NCBI RefSeq assembly: GCF_002811245.1 | Contig: NZ_NIVQ01000005.1 | Span: 142,878-206,877 of the forward strand | DNA from: Vibrio salilacus | Lineage (GTDB): Bacteria; Pseudomonadota; Gammaproteobacteria; Enterobacterales; Vibrionaceae | Length of the DNA: 64,000 bases | Reading direction: 5' to 3' | In this document: piece after piece, positions 28,032-40,087 of the stretch | Layout of the letters: each line of letters opens with the position of its first letter | Numbering within the stretch: position 1 is the stretch's first letter | Program-made: the position numbers and the translations under genes | The notes under the pieces: generated by a model | Databases searched by the model: none | Told to the model about the DNA's origin: nothing | What the model saw: only the letters and a program-made list of their open reading frames with translations

Positions 28032-30404
28032 ATGTCACTTTTTCCTCGCACCTTGTTAGCCGCTTCGATCAGTGCTGCATTTTTAGTGTCTCAGACTCAA
28101 GCTGAAACTATGTTAGATGATAGTGTGCAGGAACTGCCCGCTATAGATCAATGTTTGATCAACGAACCTGAGCCAGAAAACCCAAATCAACTTCCAGTCA
28201 ATGTCGAAGCGGACAGTCTAGAGGCGATTAATGGAAATAAGGCAACCTACCGCGGAAATGTGGTGGTGGTGCAAGGTAAAAAACGCATCCAAGCGGATTA
28301 CGTGACCATGCATCAACAAGAAAACATTGTTGTCGCTGAAGGTAATGTGGTGTTCAGCGATGGTGAAGTCAAGACCATTTCTGACAAAGCCACCAACAAC
28401 CTTAATACCGAAGAAGTCACGCTCGAGAATACCCACTATCAATTTTTATGTGAGCCTGGACGCGGTCAAGCCGTCTATGTCGCGAAAACGGGCAAAGCCG
28501 TTTATGAAATTGAAGATGGTACAATCACCTCGTGTCCTGAAGGTGACAAGTCATGGCGCATGCGTGCTTCCAGTATCGATATCGATCAGAATGAAGAAGA
28601 AGCGACGTTCTACAATCCACGCTTTGAAATTGCCAATGTCCCTATATTCTATTTGCCGTTTTTAACCGTTCCAATTGGCGACACACGAAAAACGGGATTT
28701 TTATACCCAACCGTCTCTTACGGCTCTAGTGATGGTTTCGAAATGGAAGTGCCGGTTTATTGGAACTTGGCACCCAACTACGATTTAGAAACCACCTTCA
28801 AATACATGCAAGAGCGTGGAACCCAGCTAAATAGTGAATTCCGCTATCTGTCTGATTTGGGTTACGGCAATATCAAATCCGAATATTTGCCGGACGATAA
28901 GAAGTATCCAGAACTCGGCGATCGTTGGGGCTTTCAATGGCAACACTCGGGGATATTTCAACAAAACTGGAAATTTGAGGGCGATTATTCCAAAGTCAGT
29001 GATATCCGCTATTTCTCAGATATCGACTCAAGCATTGGTAATCGTGAAGATGGTCAACTGGTGCAAGAAATGAAAGCGACCTACCGCTCAGCGAACTGGG
29101 ATGCTTCGATTCTTGCTCGTGACTTTCAAGTACTGACAAGCAGTAATAATTTACCTTATCGATTGCTGCCTCAGCTTGAGTACAATTACTACGCACCAGA
29201 GCTAATGCGCTATCTTGACTTTGATATGGTCACTCATATCTCACGTTTTGATACTGACGCTAAAGACAAACCCTCTGCGACCCGGGTACATATTGAGCCA
29301 GGATTGACCATCCCTGTTGGCACCACTTGGGGCACATGGACCACAGAAGCCAGAGTGCTAGGTACCTATTATCAACAGGAATTGGATGGCATTGATACTT
29401 CTTCAAAGCAGATTGCTGACTCTTCCGGTACTCTTATTGATAACCCATACTATGGTCTGAAAGAGAATGTCTCACGCGTCATTCCAGAGTTTCGTTCGCA
29501 TGCCGGTATTGTATTAGAACGTGACACCGCTGTGTTTGATAACTATACCCAAACCCTAGAGCCTCAAGTTCAGTATCTATATGTACCTAAACAAGATCAA
29601 AGTGATATCGCCAAGTACGATACAACCCTACTGCAGACTGATTACTACGGTTTATTCCGTAGTCGTAAATTTAGCGGCGTCGATGAGATCGCGGCCGCTA
29701 ACCAGTTTAGCTATGGTGCCTCGACTCGCTTCTTTGATGATGGTTTTAAAGAGCGTCTTAATATCTCATTTGGTCAAATCATCTATCTAGATAGTCAGCA
29801 GCGTATCGATTCATCAACCGATTCTCCTTCAAACTATTCCGCATGGGCGGTAGAGGCAGACTTTAACTACGACGACTATCTGTTCTTCCACGGTGGTATT
29901 CAATATGATATCGATACTGACGAGGTGCAGATGGGTAACAGTACTCTCGAGTACCGATTTAGTGGTGGTTATATCCAAGGTAACTACCGCTATGTCACTA
30001 AAGAGTACATCGATAATACGGTCGACTTTAATATCGACAGTATTACACCAGAAGGGATTTCACAGGCTGGTTTGTTAGCGGGTTACCAGATATCAAGAAA
30101 CTGGAATGCGAGCGCTCAGTATTTCCATGATCTGACCACAGATGAAGCACTTGAATGGCTAACCCGTCTCAACTACACCTCGGATTGTTGGTATATCGGT
30201 TTTACTTACAGCAATCAGCTCCAGAGTTGGAATGGTGACTACATTAACTCCACCACAGCAACACCACAGTATGAGAACAACTTTAGCCTTAACTTCGGTA
30301 TTATTGGCTTTGGTACTCAGATTGGCGCCGGTTCTGGCTTAGCAGGATTAGATGGTGCCGGGAACTCTTTAGGTTACGGCCGACCTTTCTTCTTAAACAA
30401 CTAA
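28032..30404 (+). CDS. lptD: LPS assembly outer-membrane protein LptD
   Basis: 790 residues. LptD with LptE inserts lipopolysaccharide into the outer leaflet. A signal peptide (1-24) precedes a periplasmic OstA/LptA-like beta-jellyroll (about 55-190) and a large beta-barrel domain to the C-terminus (ending in RPFFLNN). Cysteines are C41, C140, C168 and C719. E. coli LptD has adjacent C724-C725 in the barrel, whereas here the matching segment reads TSDCWY, one cysteine only. The first gene of lptD-surA-pdxA-rsmA-apaG-apaH. AGGAT lies 11 bp upstream of the start. Confidence 0.97.
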   Translation: MSLFPRTLLAASISAAFLVSQTQAETMLDDSVQELPAIDQCLINEPEPENPNQLPVNVEADSLEAINGNKATYRGNVVVVQGKKRIQADYVTMHQQENIVVAEGNVVFSDGEVKTISDKATNNLNTEEVTLENTHYQFLCEPGRGQAVYVAKTGKAVYEIEDGTITSCPEGDKSWRMRASSIDIDQNEEEATFYNPRFEIANVPIFYLPFLTVPIGDTRKTGFLYPTVSYGSSDGFEMEVPVYWNLAPNYDLETTFKYMQERGTQLNSEFRYLSDLGYGNIKSEYLPDDKKYPELGDRWGFQWQHSGIFQQNWKFEGDYSKVSDIRYFSDIDSSIGNREDGQLVQEMKATYRSANWDASILARDFQVLTSSNNLPYRLLPQLEYNYYAPELMRYLDFDMVTHISRFDTDAKDKPSATRVHIEPGLTIPVGTTWGTWTTEARVLGTYYQQELDGIDTSSKQIADSSGTLIDNPYYGLKENVSRVIPEFRSHAGIVLERDTAVFDNYTQTLEPQVQYLYVPKQDQSDIAKYDTTLLQTDYYGLFRSRKFSGVDEIAAANQFSYGASTRFFDDGFKERLNISFGQIIYLDSQQRIDSSTDSPSNYSAWAVEADFNYDDYLFFHGGIQYDIDTDEVQMGNSTLEYRFSGGYIQGNYRYVTKEYIDNTVDFNIDSITPEGISQAGLLAGYQISRNWNASAQYFHDLTTDEALEWLTRLNYTSDCWYIGFTYSNQLQSWNGDYINSTTATPQYENNFSLNFGIIGFGTQIGAGSGLAGLDGAGNSLGYGRPFFLNN

Positions 30405-30457
30405 TGACGATACTTGCTGTCTATATCAGCAGGTAAGATAGATTTATAGGATTCTCA

Positions 30458-31747
30458 ATGAGATTTTGGAAACAGACTTTAGTGGCTTTATTTGCGTTCA
30501 GTAGCCTCACCCCTGCCTACGCGGAACCTGTAGCGCTAGATAAGGTCGCAGTGATCGTCAATGACGGTGTGGTTTTGCAAAGCGATATCAATGCATCGAT
30601 TCAGACCCTTAAGGCCAACTCGAAAAAGAGCGGACAAGCTTTGCCTGAGGAAGAAATACTCCGTGAACAGGTCATAGAGAAACTGATTGTCGATACCATC
30701 CAGCAACAGGAAGCTGAGCGTATTGGCGTGCGAATTGATGATAATCGCCTCAATGAGACGATAAACGAAATTGCTAGCAATAACCAACAGACTGTCGAGC
30801 AACTCAGTGCTTCAATAGAGCAAGAAGGGCTGAGTTACGCTGAGTTTCGTGAACAAATTCGTAAAGAAATCGCGGCGAGTGAAGCACGCAATGCATTAGT
30901 CAGACAGCGCATTAATATTTTACCTGCCGAAGTTGATAACTTAGCCAACTTATTGGCTCAAGAAACCAATGCAACGGTGCAGTACAAGATTGGCCATATC
31001 CAATTACGTGTTAATGATGACAATAAAGAAACGATCCAAACTCAAGCACAAGAGCTCGTCAACAAACTCAATGATGGTGCAGACTTTAGTACCATGGCTT
31101 ATACCTACTCGAAAGGTCCAAAAGCGCTTCAAGGTGGTGATTGGGGTTGGATGCGAAAAGAAGAGATGCCGACCATCTTTGCCGATCAAATAAAACTACA
31201 AAATAAAGGCAGCATCATTGGTCCATTTCGCAGCGGCGTTGGCTTCCACATTCTAAAAATTGAAGATGTTAAAGGGTTAGAAACCGTCGCAGTGACTGAG
31301 ATTAATGCACGACATATACTGATCAAGCCTACGGTTATTCTCAGTGACGACGGCGTCAAAAAAGAACTCAACGAGATCATTGCGCGCATTAACGCAGGCG
31401 AAACGACCTTCGCAGAAATGGCGCAACAATATAGCCAAGATCCTGGCTCTGCTGCGCAAGAAGGCGAACTCGGTTACCAAACCTCCGATCTGTACGTGCC
31501 TGAATTTAAGCATCAGGTTGATACCTTACCCGTCGGGCAAATCAGCGAACCATTTAAAACAGTCCATGGCTGGCACATTGTTGAAGTTCTCGATCGCCGA
31601 GAAGTCGATAGAACCGATTCCGCAATGAAAAACAAAGCCTATCGCATTTTGTTTAACCGTAAGTTTAACGAAGAAGCGAGTGCTTGGTTGCAAGAAATGC
31701 GTGCCAGCGCCTTCGTTGAAGTTGTGAGTGATGAAGATGAGCGTTAA
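30458..31747 (+). CDS. surA: Periplasmic chaperone and peptidyl-prolyl isomerase SurA
   Basis: 429 residues. Signal peptide 1-22 (ending in TPAYAEP), N-terminal chaperone domain (about 25-170) and two parvulin domains (about 172-272, [12 protein letters not shown]; and about 283-381, [15 protein letters not shown]). SurA escorts outer-membrane proteins, including LptD encoded just upstream, to the Bam complex. It begins 53 bp after lptD and overlaps pdxA. Confidence 0.98.
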   Translation: MRFWKQTLVALFAFSSLTPAYAEPVALDKVAVIVNDGVVLQSDINASIQTLKANSKKSGQALPEEEILREQVIEKLIVDTIQQQEAERIGVRIDDNRLNETINEIASNNQQTVEQLSASIEQEGLSYAEFREQIRKEIAASEARNALVRQRINILPAEVDNLANLLAQETNATVQYKIGHIQLRVNDDNKETIQTQAQELVNKLNDGADFSTMAYTYSKGPKALQGGDWGWMRKEEMPTIFADQIKLQNKGSIIGPFRSGVGFHILKIEDVKGLETVAVTEINARHILIKPTVILSDDGVKKELNEIIARINAGETTFAEMAQQYSQDPGSAAQEGELGYQTSDLYVPEFKHQVDTLPVGQISEPFKTVHGWHIVEVLDRREVDRTDSAMKNKAYRILFNRKFNEEASAWLQEMRASAFVEVVSDEDER

Positions 31748-32729
31748 ACGTATTATCGTCACCGCAGGTGAACCCGCAGGTATTGGTCCAGATCTCGTCC
31801 TCGCGCTTTCGAAAGAAAATTGGACACATCAGATCGTTGTCTGTGCCGATAAAAACCTGCTTGCCCAACGTGCTCAGCAACTGGGTATTGACGTCGAACT
31901 GCTTGATTACCATGCCGATAGCGCAATTAAGCCGCAAAAAGCGGGAGCACTGATTGTCGATCATGTTGCGCTAACCTCTGCCGTCACTGCTGGCGAGTTG
32001 GATGAAACCAACGGTCACTACGTATTAAAATCCCTAGAAAGAGCCGCTTTAGGCTGTATGAATGGTGAATTTGATGCTATTGTCACCGGCCCTGTGCATA
32101 AAGGGGTGATTAACCGCGCAGGGGTTGCCTTTAGTGGCCACACGGAATTTTTTGCTGAAAAGTCCAACACCCCACTTGTGGTAATGATGCTAGCAACAGA
32201 AGGGCTACGCGTCGCTTTGGTGACCACTCATATTCCGCTGGCTTATGTATCCAAAGCGGTGACAGCGGAAAGACTTGAAAAAGTCATCGACATTCTCCAT
32301 CAAGACTTAGTCGATAAGTTTGCAATCCCATCACCAAAAATTTACGTGTGTGGGTTAAACCCGCATGCAGGTGAAGATGGCTGCTTAGGCAAGGAAGAGA
32401 TGGAAACCATCACACCAACGCTGGAAAAAATACGTCAGCAAAAGGGCTATAATTTAATCGGCCCACTTCCTGCCGACACCATCTTCAACGGAAAATACCT
32501 TGAAGAGGCAGACGCTGTACTCGGGATGTACCACGATCAAGTACTTCCTGTATTAAAATATAAAGGTTTTGGGCGCTCTGTGAATATCACTTTGGGTCTA
32601 CCATTTATTAGGACCTCCGTTGATCACGGCACCGCACTCGACCTTGCAGGGACTGGCAATGCGGATACAGGAAGCTTCAGAACGGCTCTAGCTCATGCGA
32701 TTGAGCTGGTCGATAAGAAAACCAATTAA
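31737..32729 (+). CDS. pdxA: 4-hydroxythreonine-4-phosphate dehydrogenase
   Basis: 330 residues from the ATG at 31737, which overlaps the surA end by 11 bp; an ATG at 31731 and a GTG at 31728 are alternatives. PdxA oxidises 4-phosphohydroxy-L-threonine in vitamin B6 synthesis. Features include [12 protein letters not shown] (10-21), [20 protein letters not shown] (metal-binding His) and [36 protein letters not shown]. Start chosen because [13 protein letters not shown] matches the family N-terminus. Confidence 0.97.
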   Translation: MSVKRIIVTAGEPAGIGPDLVLALSKENWTHQIVVCADKNLLAQRAQQLGIDVELLDYHADSAIKPQKAGALIVDHVALTSAVTAGELDETNGHYVLKSLERAALGCMNGEFDAIVTGPVHKGVINRAGVAFSGHTEFFAEKSNTPLVVMMLATEGLRVALVTTHIPLAYVSKAVTAERLEKVIDILHQDLVDKFAIPSPKIYVCGLNPHAGEDGCLGKEEMETITPTLEKIRQQKGYNLIGPLPADTIFNGKYLEEADAVLGMYHDQVLPVLKYKGFGRSVNITLGLPFIRTSVDHGTALDLAGTGNADTGSFRTALAHAIELVDKKTN

Positions 32730-32741
32730 CTTGAGAGTATT

Positions 32742-33545
32742 ATGAGAAACGATGTCCACTTAGGGCACAAGGCGAGAAAACGCTTTGGTCAAAACTTCCT
32801 GAATGATCCTTATATCATTGATGGTATTGTCTCTGCAATTAACCCAAGACCTGGTCAAAACTTAGTTGAGATTGGCCCGGGCCTTGGTGCCATTACCGAA
32901 CCTGTCGGTAAAGAAGTCGATAAATTTACTGTTATCGAGCTTGACCGTGATCTTGCTGAACGCTTGCGCAATCATCCAGATTTGGGCAACAAGCTAACGA
33001 TTCACGAAGGCGATGCCATGCGCTTCGACTTTACTCAATTGGTTCAGCCAAACAACAAGCTGCGTATTTTCGGTAACTTGCCGTACAACATTTCTACCCC
33101 ACTAATGTTCCACCTTTTTGAATTTCATAAAGACATTCAAGATATGCACTTTATGTTGCAAAAAGAGGTGGTCAACCGTTTAGCCGCAGGGCCGGGAACA
33201 AAAGCGTATGGCCGCTTAACGGTTATGGCACAATATTTCTGTAAAGTGGTACCTGTGCTTGAAGTGCCACCAACCGCCTTTATACCACCACCCAAAGTTG
33301 ACTCTGCGGTGGTACGCCTTGTGCCTTATGAAGTACTTCCACACCCAGTTACTAACTTCAAGTGTCTCGATCGTGTCTGTCGTGAAGGCTTTAACCAACG
33401 CCGCAAAACGATCCGTAACTGTTATAAAGGTTTAATTGCCGCTGAGACACTGGAAACGTTAGGTATCGATCCTGGAATGCGTCCTGAAAACCTGACATTA
33501 CAACAGTTTGTCGCCATGGCGAACTGGTTAGACGCTAACCAATAA
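32742..33545 (+). CDS. rsmA: 16S rRNA (adenine-1518/1519-N6) dimethyltransferase RsmA
   Basis: 267 residues (KsgA). Dimethylates two adjacent adenines in the 3' hairpin of 16S rRNA late in 30S assembly. [13 protein letters not shown] (10-22), SAM motif [13 protein letters not shown] (about 42-54) and catalytic NLPYNIST (about 113-120) are visible. It starts 12 bp after pdxA and is followed by an intrinsic terminator, so part of the transcription stops before apaG. Confidence 0.98.
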   Translation: MRNDVHLGHKARKRFGQNFLNDPYIIDGIVSAINPRPGQNLVEIGPGLGAITEPVGKEVDKFTVIELDRDLAERLRNHPDLGNKLTIHEGDAMRFDFTQLVQPNNKLRIFGNLPYNISTPLMFHLFEFHKDIQDMHFMLQKEVVNRLAAGPGTKAYGRLTVMAQYFCKVVPVLEVPPTAFIPPPKVDSAVVRLVPYEVLPHPVTNFKCLDRVCREGFNQRRKTIRNCYKGLIAAETLETLGIDPGMRPENLTLQQFVAMANWLDANQ

Positions 33546-33551
33546 AACGAG

Positions 33552-33583
33552 AGGTGATAGGTCTGTGGCTTATCACCTTTTTT
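33552..33583 (+). terminator. Intrinsic terminator between rsmA and apaG
   Basis: Stem AGGTGATA (33552-33559), 11-nt loop, TATCACCT (33571-33578), then five T (33579-33583). It begins 6 bp after the rsmA stop and 20 bp before apaG. Confidence 0.88.
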
Positions 33584-33603
33584 GACTTTTCATAGGAGTT
33601 TAC

Positions 33604-33981
33604 ATGACAACTACCCCTTGCATAAAAGTCCAAGTACACAGTAAATACATCCCTGAACAATCTTATCCTGATGCTAAACGCTACGTTTTTGCTTACCTAA
33701 TCACGATAAAAAACCTCAGTCAACAAACCGTGCAACTGCTTGGTCGCCGCTGGTTAATTACCGATGCTGATGGCAAGCAAATGACCATTGAAGGTGAAGG
33801 AGTTGTCGGCCAACAGCCTCACATTGACGTCGGTGACGAGTACACTTACAACAGCGGTACCGTGATTGAAACTCCTGTTGGCGTGATGCAAGGTCAATAC
33901 ATTCTGCAAGACAGTGAAGGCAATGAATTTATCGCTGAAATCGATCCATTTAGACTCGCTATTCCCAATATTCTTAATTAG
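33604..33981 (+). CDS. apaG: ApaG domain protein
   Basis: 125 residues, a single fibronectin-III-like ApaG fold with PLACE conserved strands ([31 protein letters not shown] and [18 protein letters not shown], ending in [11 protein letters not shown]). Its molecular role is not established, though it is almost always next to rsmA and apaH. A GGAG ribosome site precedes the ATG; 9 bp separate it from apaH. Confidence 0.95.
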   Translation: MTTTPCIKVQVHSKYIPEQSYPDAKRYVFAYLITIKNLSQQTVQLLGRRWLITDADGKQMTIEGEGVVGQQPHIDVGDEYTYNSGTVIETPVGVMQGQYILQDSEGNEFIAEIDPFRLAIPNILN

Positions 33982-33990
33982 GTACACGCC

Positions 33991-34797
33991 GTGGCAACAT
34001 ATATTGTAGGCGACCTACAAGGTTGTCTGGACGAACTGCTCTTACTGCTGGATAAAGTCAAATTCAAGCCAAAAAAAGATACGCTTTGGGTTGCAGGGGA
34101 TTTGGTCGCCAGAGGACCAAAGTCACTCGACGCACTGCGTTACCTCAAGTCGCTCGGAAAAAGTGTCAAAATAGTCTTGGGTAATCATGATCTTCATTTA
34201 CTCGCGGTCTCTTTAGGCTTATTTAAAGCCAAAGACAAAGATCGAACTGCTGCTATTTTGTCAGCTCCGGACAAAAAAGAGCTGCTTAAATGGTTACGTA
34301 AACAACCGCTACTTGCAGAGCATGAGCAGTTTGTAATGTGTCATGCAGGGATTTCTCCGCAGTGGTCATTAGACCAAGCACGTTCGGCCGCCAAAGAAGT
34401 TGAAGCAATACTGCATGGTAAAGAGTGGCGTTGGCTGATTGAAAACATGTACGCCAACCAACCTGATCGTTGGCATGAAAAGCTCAAAGGCATAGAACGC
34501 TATCGCTATATCATTAATGCTTTTACCAGAATGCGGTTTTGCACCGCCGACGGCCGCTTAGATATGGCGTGTAAACTGCCGCCAAATAAAGTCAAAGATG
34601 AAGGCTTACTACCTTGGTTTGAAGTGGAGCAACGCATACCGCTGAGCAAAACCGTCATTTTTGGTCACTGGGCGGCTCTCGAAGGTTATCAAAATAACGA
34701 TGTAATTGGACTAGATACGGGATGTGTTTGGGGTGGAAGTCTGACGATGCTACGTTGGGACGACAAAACATTTTTCACTCAAAACGCATTGGTATAG
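33991..34797 (+). CDS. apaH: Diadenosine tetraphosphatase ApaH
   Basis: 268 residues, a symmetric Ap4A hydrolase of the metallophosphatase fold; such enzymes also remove Np4 caps from RNA. Metal-site motifs are GDLQGC (7-12), AGDLVARGP (about 34-42) and LGNHDLHLL (about 63-71), with HAG and FGHWA later. Last gene of the lptD-to-apaH run. Confidence 0.97.
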   Translation: MATYIVGDLQGCLDELLLLLDKVKFKPKKDTLWVAGDLVARGPKSLDALRYLKSLGKSVKIVLGNHDLHLLAVSLGLFKAKDKDRTAAILSAPDKKELLKWLRKQPLLAEHEQFVMCHAGISPQWSLDQARSAAKEVEAILHGKEWRWLIENMYANQPDRWHEKLKGIERYRYIINAFTRMRFCTADGRLDMACKLPPNKVKDEGLLPWFEVEQRIPLSKTVIFGHWAALEGYQNNDVIGLDTGCVWGGSLTMLRWDDKTFFTQNALV

Positions 34798-34821
34798 CAG
34801 CGATAAGTGGGATTCGTATCA

Positions 34822-34850
34822 GGGTTGACGGTAGTACGCCAACCCATTTT
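34822..34850 (+). terminator. Probable terminator of apaH
   Basis: Stem GGGTTG (34822-34827) and CAACCC (34840-34845), then ATTTTC. It lies 25 bp after apaH. Short T-run, moderate confidence. Confidence 0.6.
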
Positions 34851-34891
34851 CATATCGCCAAGAAATCCAAAGCCATGACAACGATTTACTA

Positions 34892-35383
34892 CTATAGCTT
34901 GTCTATTCTCTCTAAAACGACGAAGCGCATATTGAACGCGTTATTTTGATCAGCCGTATAGTGTTCACAATAAGTCTCTGTAAACGCGTCGCCCCACTCA
35001 GGAAATTGTGTATCACCCTCAATTTGAGCATCGATATAAGTCACATACAGCTTGCTCGCTTGTGCTAAACAGGCTTGATAGATAGCGCCACCACCGATGA
35101 TCATCACTTCTTCAACGTCACCGGCCGCCAATAATGCTTGCTCAATCGACGTGACGGTAGTAACGCCATCAATTTCAAGTTTCACATCTCGGCTAATGAC
35201 AATGTTCTGCCGTCCTGGCAATGGCCGTCCAATCGATTGGTACGTTTTTCGCCCCATCACCACAGGTTTACCCATTGTACAGCGTTTAAACCATGCGAAA
35301 TCTGCCGGCAAATGCCATGGCATCTGATTGTCTTTTCCAATAACACGATCTTGTGCCATAGCGGCGATCATACTGATGATCAT
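34892..35383 (-). CDS. folA: Dihydrofolate reductase
   Basis: 163 residues, NADPH-dependent reduction of dihydrofolate; the trimethoprim target. Substrate-site features IISMIAAMAQDRVIGKDNQMPWHLPADF (2-29, with the catalytic Asp of the LPADF segment), VVMGRKTYQSIGRPLPGRQNIVISR and VMIIGGGAIY are seen. It converges with apaH and lies 18 bp after yjjB on the same strand. Confidence 0.98.
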   Translation of the reverse strand: MIISMIAAMAQDRVIGKDNQMPWHLPADFAWFKRCTMGKPVVMGRKTYQSIGRPLPGRQNIVISRDVKLEIDGVTTVTSIEQALLAAGDVEEVMIIGGGAIYQACLAQASKLYVTYIDAQIEGDTQFPEWGDAFTETYCEHYTADQNNAFNMRFVVLERIDKL

Positions 35384-35401
35384 CTCTTTACTCCTAAGGG
35401 C

Positions 35402-35890
35402 TTAAACTATCGGTTTACGGCGATAGAATAACAATCCTGGCATCGCTAAGCCAACCGCAAGCCCTGCAATAATAAACATCGCCTTCAAAAAGTTTTCCAT
35501 TAACATTGCGACCAATTCAGGACTATAACCACGATGATTCAGTTCAACCAGTGCAATCATAGCTTTAAAGGCAAACACACCAGGAACCATAGGGATTAAT
35601 GCTGCAACAGTAAACACTTTGGGATGAGCCAAAAAGCGTCCTGACCAATGAATACCAACCAGGCTAACAATGATGGCTGCAAAAAAAGTTGCCCATTCGA
35701 TAGGCACGCCAAAGTGCATCATTAAGTACCGCGCCCCATGGCCAATCGCTCCCCCTAGAGCGCAATAAACTAAGGCTTTTTGCGGGACATTAAATACCAA
35801 CGCAAAACCGACGGCGGGAATTGCGGCAAAAAACATATCATTCAACAAACCGACCAGAAGATCTAAGCTGATCATACCACCCACCCCCAA
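35402..35890 (-). CDS. yjjB: ThrE-type exporter, C-terminal-domain subunit (YjjB-like)
   Basis: 162 residues with four or five hydrophobic helices; corresponds to the ThrE_2 (C-terminal) half of threonine/serine exporters. In E. coli YjjPB has been linked to succinate export, so the substrate here is open. It overlaps the 3' end of yjjP by 19 bp, which suggests coupled translation of the two halves. Confidence 0.88.
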   Translation of the reverse strand: MGVGGMISLDLLVGLLNDMFFAAIPAVGFALVFNVPQKALVYCALGGAIGHGARYLMMHFGVPIEWATFFAAIIVSLVGIHWSGRFLAHPKVFTVAALIPMVPGVFAFKAMIALVELNHRGYSPELVAMLMENFLKAMFIIAGLAVGLAMPGLLFYRRKPIV

Positions 35891-36639
35891 ACTCCCATCA
35901 GGCCCATCGCAGCGACAATACCCAAACTTGTTGCAAGGGTCAGCAAACTTGCCATAACAAAACGTGCAATGCCCATATTAATGTACCCTTTGAGCATATC
36001 GGCAACCGAGTTGATCAAAGGAAAGCCGGGCACCAGCATCAGTACCGATGAGGCCATGACTAATGACGGCGAATTACCCAATTCATACACAACGGCTTGA
36101 ACCGAAATAATGGTCGTCACAAAGGCAGTCGCGGCAAAGTTCATTAAGGGATTAAAGTGACGATGACCAATTTCTTGTCTGACGATCATTCCGACACAAG
36201 AGGCGATAAACGTCATCGCAAACACAGTCCAATCCCCTCCTGCCAAACGACTGAACGCTGCACAGGATAGACCAATCATAAACACAACCAACCAGCGATT
36301 ATAACGCTCTGGGCTAATTTGATTGAGCATATGCTGCGCTAACGTGTAATCGATAATGCCTCGCTCTAACATAATACCAATGCGCTGCACCTGAGTGATA
36401 GCGCGCATATTAATGCCGCGATCCGCGCAACGACGGGCAGTAGTAATACAGTGCTCCTGATACACAGTTGTGACAACCAAAGAGCTGGCAGATAGAGAGA
36501 CTTCAACCTCATCCATACCTGCCGCGATACCAAAGCGGCGCATTAAATCACCAACTAATGTACTTTCCGCGCCATGAGCCAAAAGCATTTGCCCAGCTTG
36601 GGCGACTAAACGAGACACCGCTCGTTGCTTGGATGCCAT
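35872..36639 (-). CDS. yjjP: ThrE-type exporter, N-terminal-domain subunit (YjjP-like)
   Basis: 255 residues. A cytoplasmic N-terminal portion with ESTLVGDLMRRFGIAAGMDEVEVSLSASSLVVT (about 21-53), characteristic of the ThrE N-terminal domain, is followed by about five membrane helices. It forms a split ThrE transporter with the overlapping yjjB. In actinobacterial ThrE the two parts are fused. Substrate unknown; threonine, serine or dicarboxylates are candidates. Confidence 0.88.
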   Translation of the reverse strand: MASKQRAVSRLVAQAGQMLLAHGAESTLVGDLMRRFGIAAGMDEVEVSLSASSLVVTTVYQEHCITTARRCADRGINMRAITQVQRIGIMLERGIIDYTLAQHMLNQISPERYNRWLVVFMIGLSCAAFSRLAGGDWTVFAMTFIASCVGMIVRQEIGHRHFNPLMNFAATAFVTTIISVQAVVYELGNSPSLVMASSVLMLVPGFPLINSVADMLKGYINMGIARFVMASLLTLATSLGIVAAMGLMGVWGWVV

Positions 36640-36710
36640 AATTCGATCCTACTCCCTTAGAATGTGACTATTTTGCGGTGTAATCAAAAACAATATCTTG
36701 ATTTAGACAC

Positions 36711-36737
36711 AAAAAAGCCGCAATTGATATTGCGGCT
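36711..36737 (-). terminator. Intrinsic terminator of obgE
   Basis: Stem AGCCGCAAT (36716-36724), ATTGCGGCT (36729-36737), followed in the minus direction by a T6 run. It lies 18 bp after the obgE stop. Confidence 0.9.
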
Positions 36738-36754
36738 ATAGATATTATTGTCGA

Positions 36755-37930
<1,176 letters not shown>

Positions 37931-38130
37931 TTACTCCGCCCTGTTGCTACTTCAGTAGCTGCGTTGCAAATATCATCTCAAGCTCCACCAATGGTAAAGT
38001 GAATGATATAAATTCTAGCAGATTCCGCTTTCAGATCGATCACCTTGATCTTCGATCGTTCTACTACTTAGGAATATATAATGAGGGACTTTTTCCAAAG
38101 TGCCTTAGTATCTATTCCAGCATTACTAAA

Positions 38131-38162
38131 TAAAAAACCCCGCCGTATCGGCAGGGCTTTTG
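38131..38162 (-). terminator. Intrinsic terminator of rplU-rpmA
   Basis: Stem of CCCcGCCG (38138-38145) with CGGCaGGG (38149-38156), one internal mismatch, plus flanking AA/TT. In the minus direction it is followed by a T-run of six. It lies 45 bp after the rpmA stop. Confidence 0.85.
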
Positions 38163-38206
38163 AATTCAGCTTGAAAGCTACTTAGTCACTCAGCAAATTG
38201 CTTGAA

Positions 38207-38464
38207 TTACTCAGCGTCGATGCTAACGAATTTACGGTTTTTAGGACCTTTCACTTCAAATTTCACTTTACCTTCAGTAAGAGCGAAAAGAGTGTGGTCT
38301 TTACCGATACCAACGTTAGTACCAGCGTGGAACTTAGTACCACGTTGACGAACAATGATGTTGCCTGCAAGAACAGACTCACCACCGAAACGCTTAACAC
38401 CTAGACGTTTGCTTTCTGAATCGCGGCCGTTACGAGTAGAACCACCAGCTTTTTTGTGTGCCAT
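38207..38464 (-). CDS. rpmA: 50S ribosomal protein L27
   Basis: 85 residues, bL27, whose N-terminal tail reaches the peptidyl transferase centre. [20 protein letters not shown] and the later [20 protein letters not shown] are diagnostic. Second gene of rplU-rpmA, 20 bp after rplU. Confidence 0.98.
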   Translation of the reverse strand: MAHKKAGGSTRNGRDSESKRLGVKRFGGESVLAGNIIVRQRGTKFHAGTNVGIGKDHTLFALTEGKVKFEVKGPKNRKFVSIDAE

Positions 38465-38484
38465 TGTTAAACTCTCCTAATCGA

Positions 38485-38796
38485 TTAAGCGTTGATACCA
38501 GTGATTTTCACTTCCGTGAACCACTGACGGTGACCTTGTTGCTTACGAGAGTGCTTACGACGACGGAACTTAACGATTTTAACTTTATCGCCACGACCGT
38601 GTTGTACTACTTCAGCAACTATTTTACCGCCCTCTACTAGAGGAGCACCCACTTTAATTTCTTCACCGTTAGCAACAAGAAGAACTTTATCAAATTCAAC
38701 AGTTGCACCAGTTTCAACGTCTAATTTCTCTAAACGAAGAGTTTGACCTTCGCTTACACGGTGTTGTTTACCACCAGATTGGAAAACAGCGTACAT
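38485..38796 (-). CDS. rplU: 50S ribosomal protein L21
   Basis: 103 residues, bL21, binding 23S r[28 protein letters not shown] and [26 protein letters not shown] are diagnostic. First gene of rplU-rpmA, divergent from ispB with a 268-bp shared promoter region. Confidence 0.98.
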   Translation of the reverse strand: MYAVFQSGGKQHRVSEGQTLRLEKLDVETGATVEFDKVLLVANGEEIKVGAPLVEGGKIVAEVVQHGRGDKVKIVKFRRRKHSRKQQGHRQWFTEVKITGINA

Positions 38797-39064
38797 ATCT
38801 TACTCCGCTTTTTCCGCACAGCCGTATGCTTTCTAAGCACTAAGGGTGTGCGCTAAACTAATCATCAATAGGGCGCAGATTCTACAGAAAGGTCGCACCT
38901 ATGACAAGCCATATTTTGAAAAAATTGGCGAAAAGCTAATCGCCAATGAAAAGTGCCGAGATCATGCCCTTTAACCATGTATTAATCAACGTTTTTTAGT
39001 GTATTATTCAGCGAATAAACTAGATAAGAATACCTTACAAGTTCTAACCTCAGCCGGATTTACA

Positions 39065-40036
39065 ATGGATTTTAAAGCTATCCAAGCCCTTACCGCCGAT
39101 GACATGGCAAAAGTGGACGAAACAATTCATGCGCAGCTCAACTCTGACGTTTCTTTAATTAACCAATTAGGTTTTTACATTGTCAGTGGTGGCGGTAAAC
39201 GTATTCGCCCACTTCTAGCCGTGCTTTCTGCGCGCGCTCTTGGTTATCAAGGTAATGCACACAACACTGCCGCGGCTTTTATTGAATTTATTCATACGGC
39301 CACTTTGTTACACGACGATGTGGTCGATGAATCAGACATGCGCCGTGGTAAAGCCACAGCCAATGCGGCATTTGGTAATGCGGCCAGTGTTCTGGTCGGT
39401 GACTTCATCTACACTCGTTCATTTCAGATGATGACAGAGCTAGGATCATTAAAGATCCTTAAGCTAATGAGTGATGCTGTAAACGTGATTGCCGAAGGCG
39501 AAGTGCAACAGTTAATGAACTGCAACAATCCAGATACCAGCGAAGAAAGCTACATGCAGGTTATCTATTCTAAAACGGCTCGTTTGTTTGAAGCAGCAAC
39601 CCAAATTGGCGCCATTCTTACCGAGGCACCTGCAGAGATTGAAGTTGCGCTGCAAAATTACGGCAAATACCTTGGCACCGCTTTCCAACTTATCGATGAT
39701 GTGATGGATTATACTTCCGATGGCGAAGAAATGGGTAAAAACGTTGGTGACGATTTGGCCGAAGGTAAACCTACCTTGCCACTTTTATACGCGATGCAAC
39801 ACGGTAGCCCAGAACAAGCAGCGATGATTCGAGAAGCGATTGAGAAAGCCAACGGTATGGAACGGTTAAACGAGATTCTTGCCGCGATGGAACAAACCGG
39901 CTCACTAGAATATACCCGCAATAAAGCATATCAAGAAGCTGACAAAGCGATTGCTCAGTTAGCGGTATTAGAAGAGTCAGACTACAAACACGCTCTCGTT
40001 ACCTTGGCGCACATGTCAGTAAATCGCACCAGTTAA
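39065..40036 (+). CDS. ispB: Octaprenyl diphosphate synthase
   Basis: 323 residues from the ATG at 39065. IspB makes the C40 side chain of ubiquinone and menaquinone. Both aspartate-rich motifs are present: LLHDDVVDESDMRRG (FARM, about 80-94) and LIDDVMDY (SARM, about 207-214), plus GGGKRIRPLL. A GTG-initiated extension to 38999 is possible but does not match the family start MDFKAIQ. Divergent from rplU-rpmA, the standard order; followed by a strong terminator. Confidence 0.97.
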   Translation: MDFKAIQALTADDMAKVDETIHAQLNSDVSLINQLGFYIVSGGGKRIRPLLAVLSARALGYQGNAHNTAAAFIEFIHTATLLHDDVVDESDMRRGKATANAAFGNAASVLVGDFIYTRSFQMMTELGSLKILKLMSDAVNVIAEGEVQQLMNCNNPDTSEESYMQVIYSKTARLFEAATQIGAILTEAPAEIEVALQNYGKYLGTAFQLIDDVMDYTSDGEEMGKNVGDDLAEGKPTLPLLYAMQHGSPEQAAMIREAIEKANGMERLNEILAAMEQTGSLEYTRNKAYQEADKAIAQLAVLEESDYKHALVTLAHMSVNRTS

Positions 40037-40060
40037 TTTGAGCGCTTCAATTACTACGAC

Positions 40061-40087
40061 AACGGGAACCAAATGGTTCCCGTTTAC
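40061..40087 (+). terminator. Intrinsic terminator of ispB
   Basis: A 10-bp perfect stem AACGGGAACC (40061-40070), loop AAAT, GGTTCCCGTT (40075-40084), then TACC. The T-tract is short. Confidence 0.75.
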
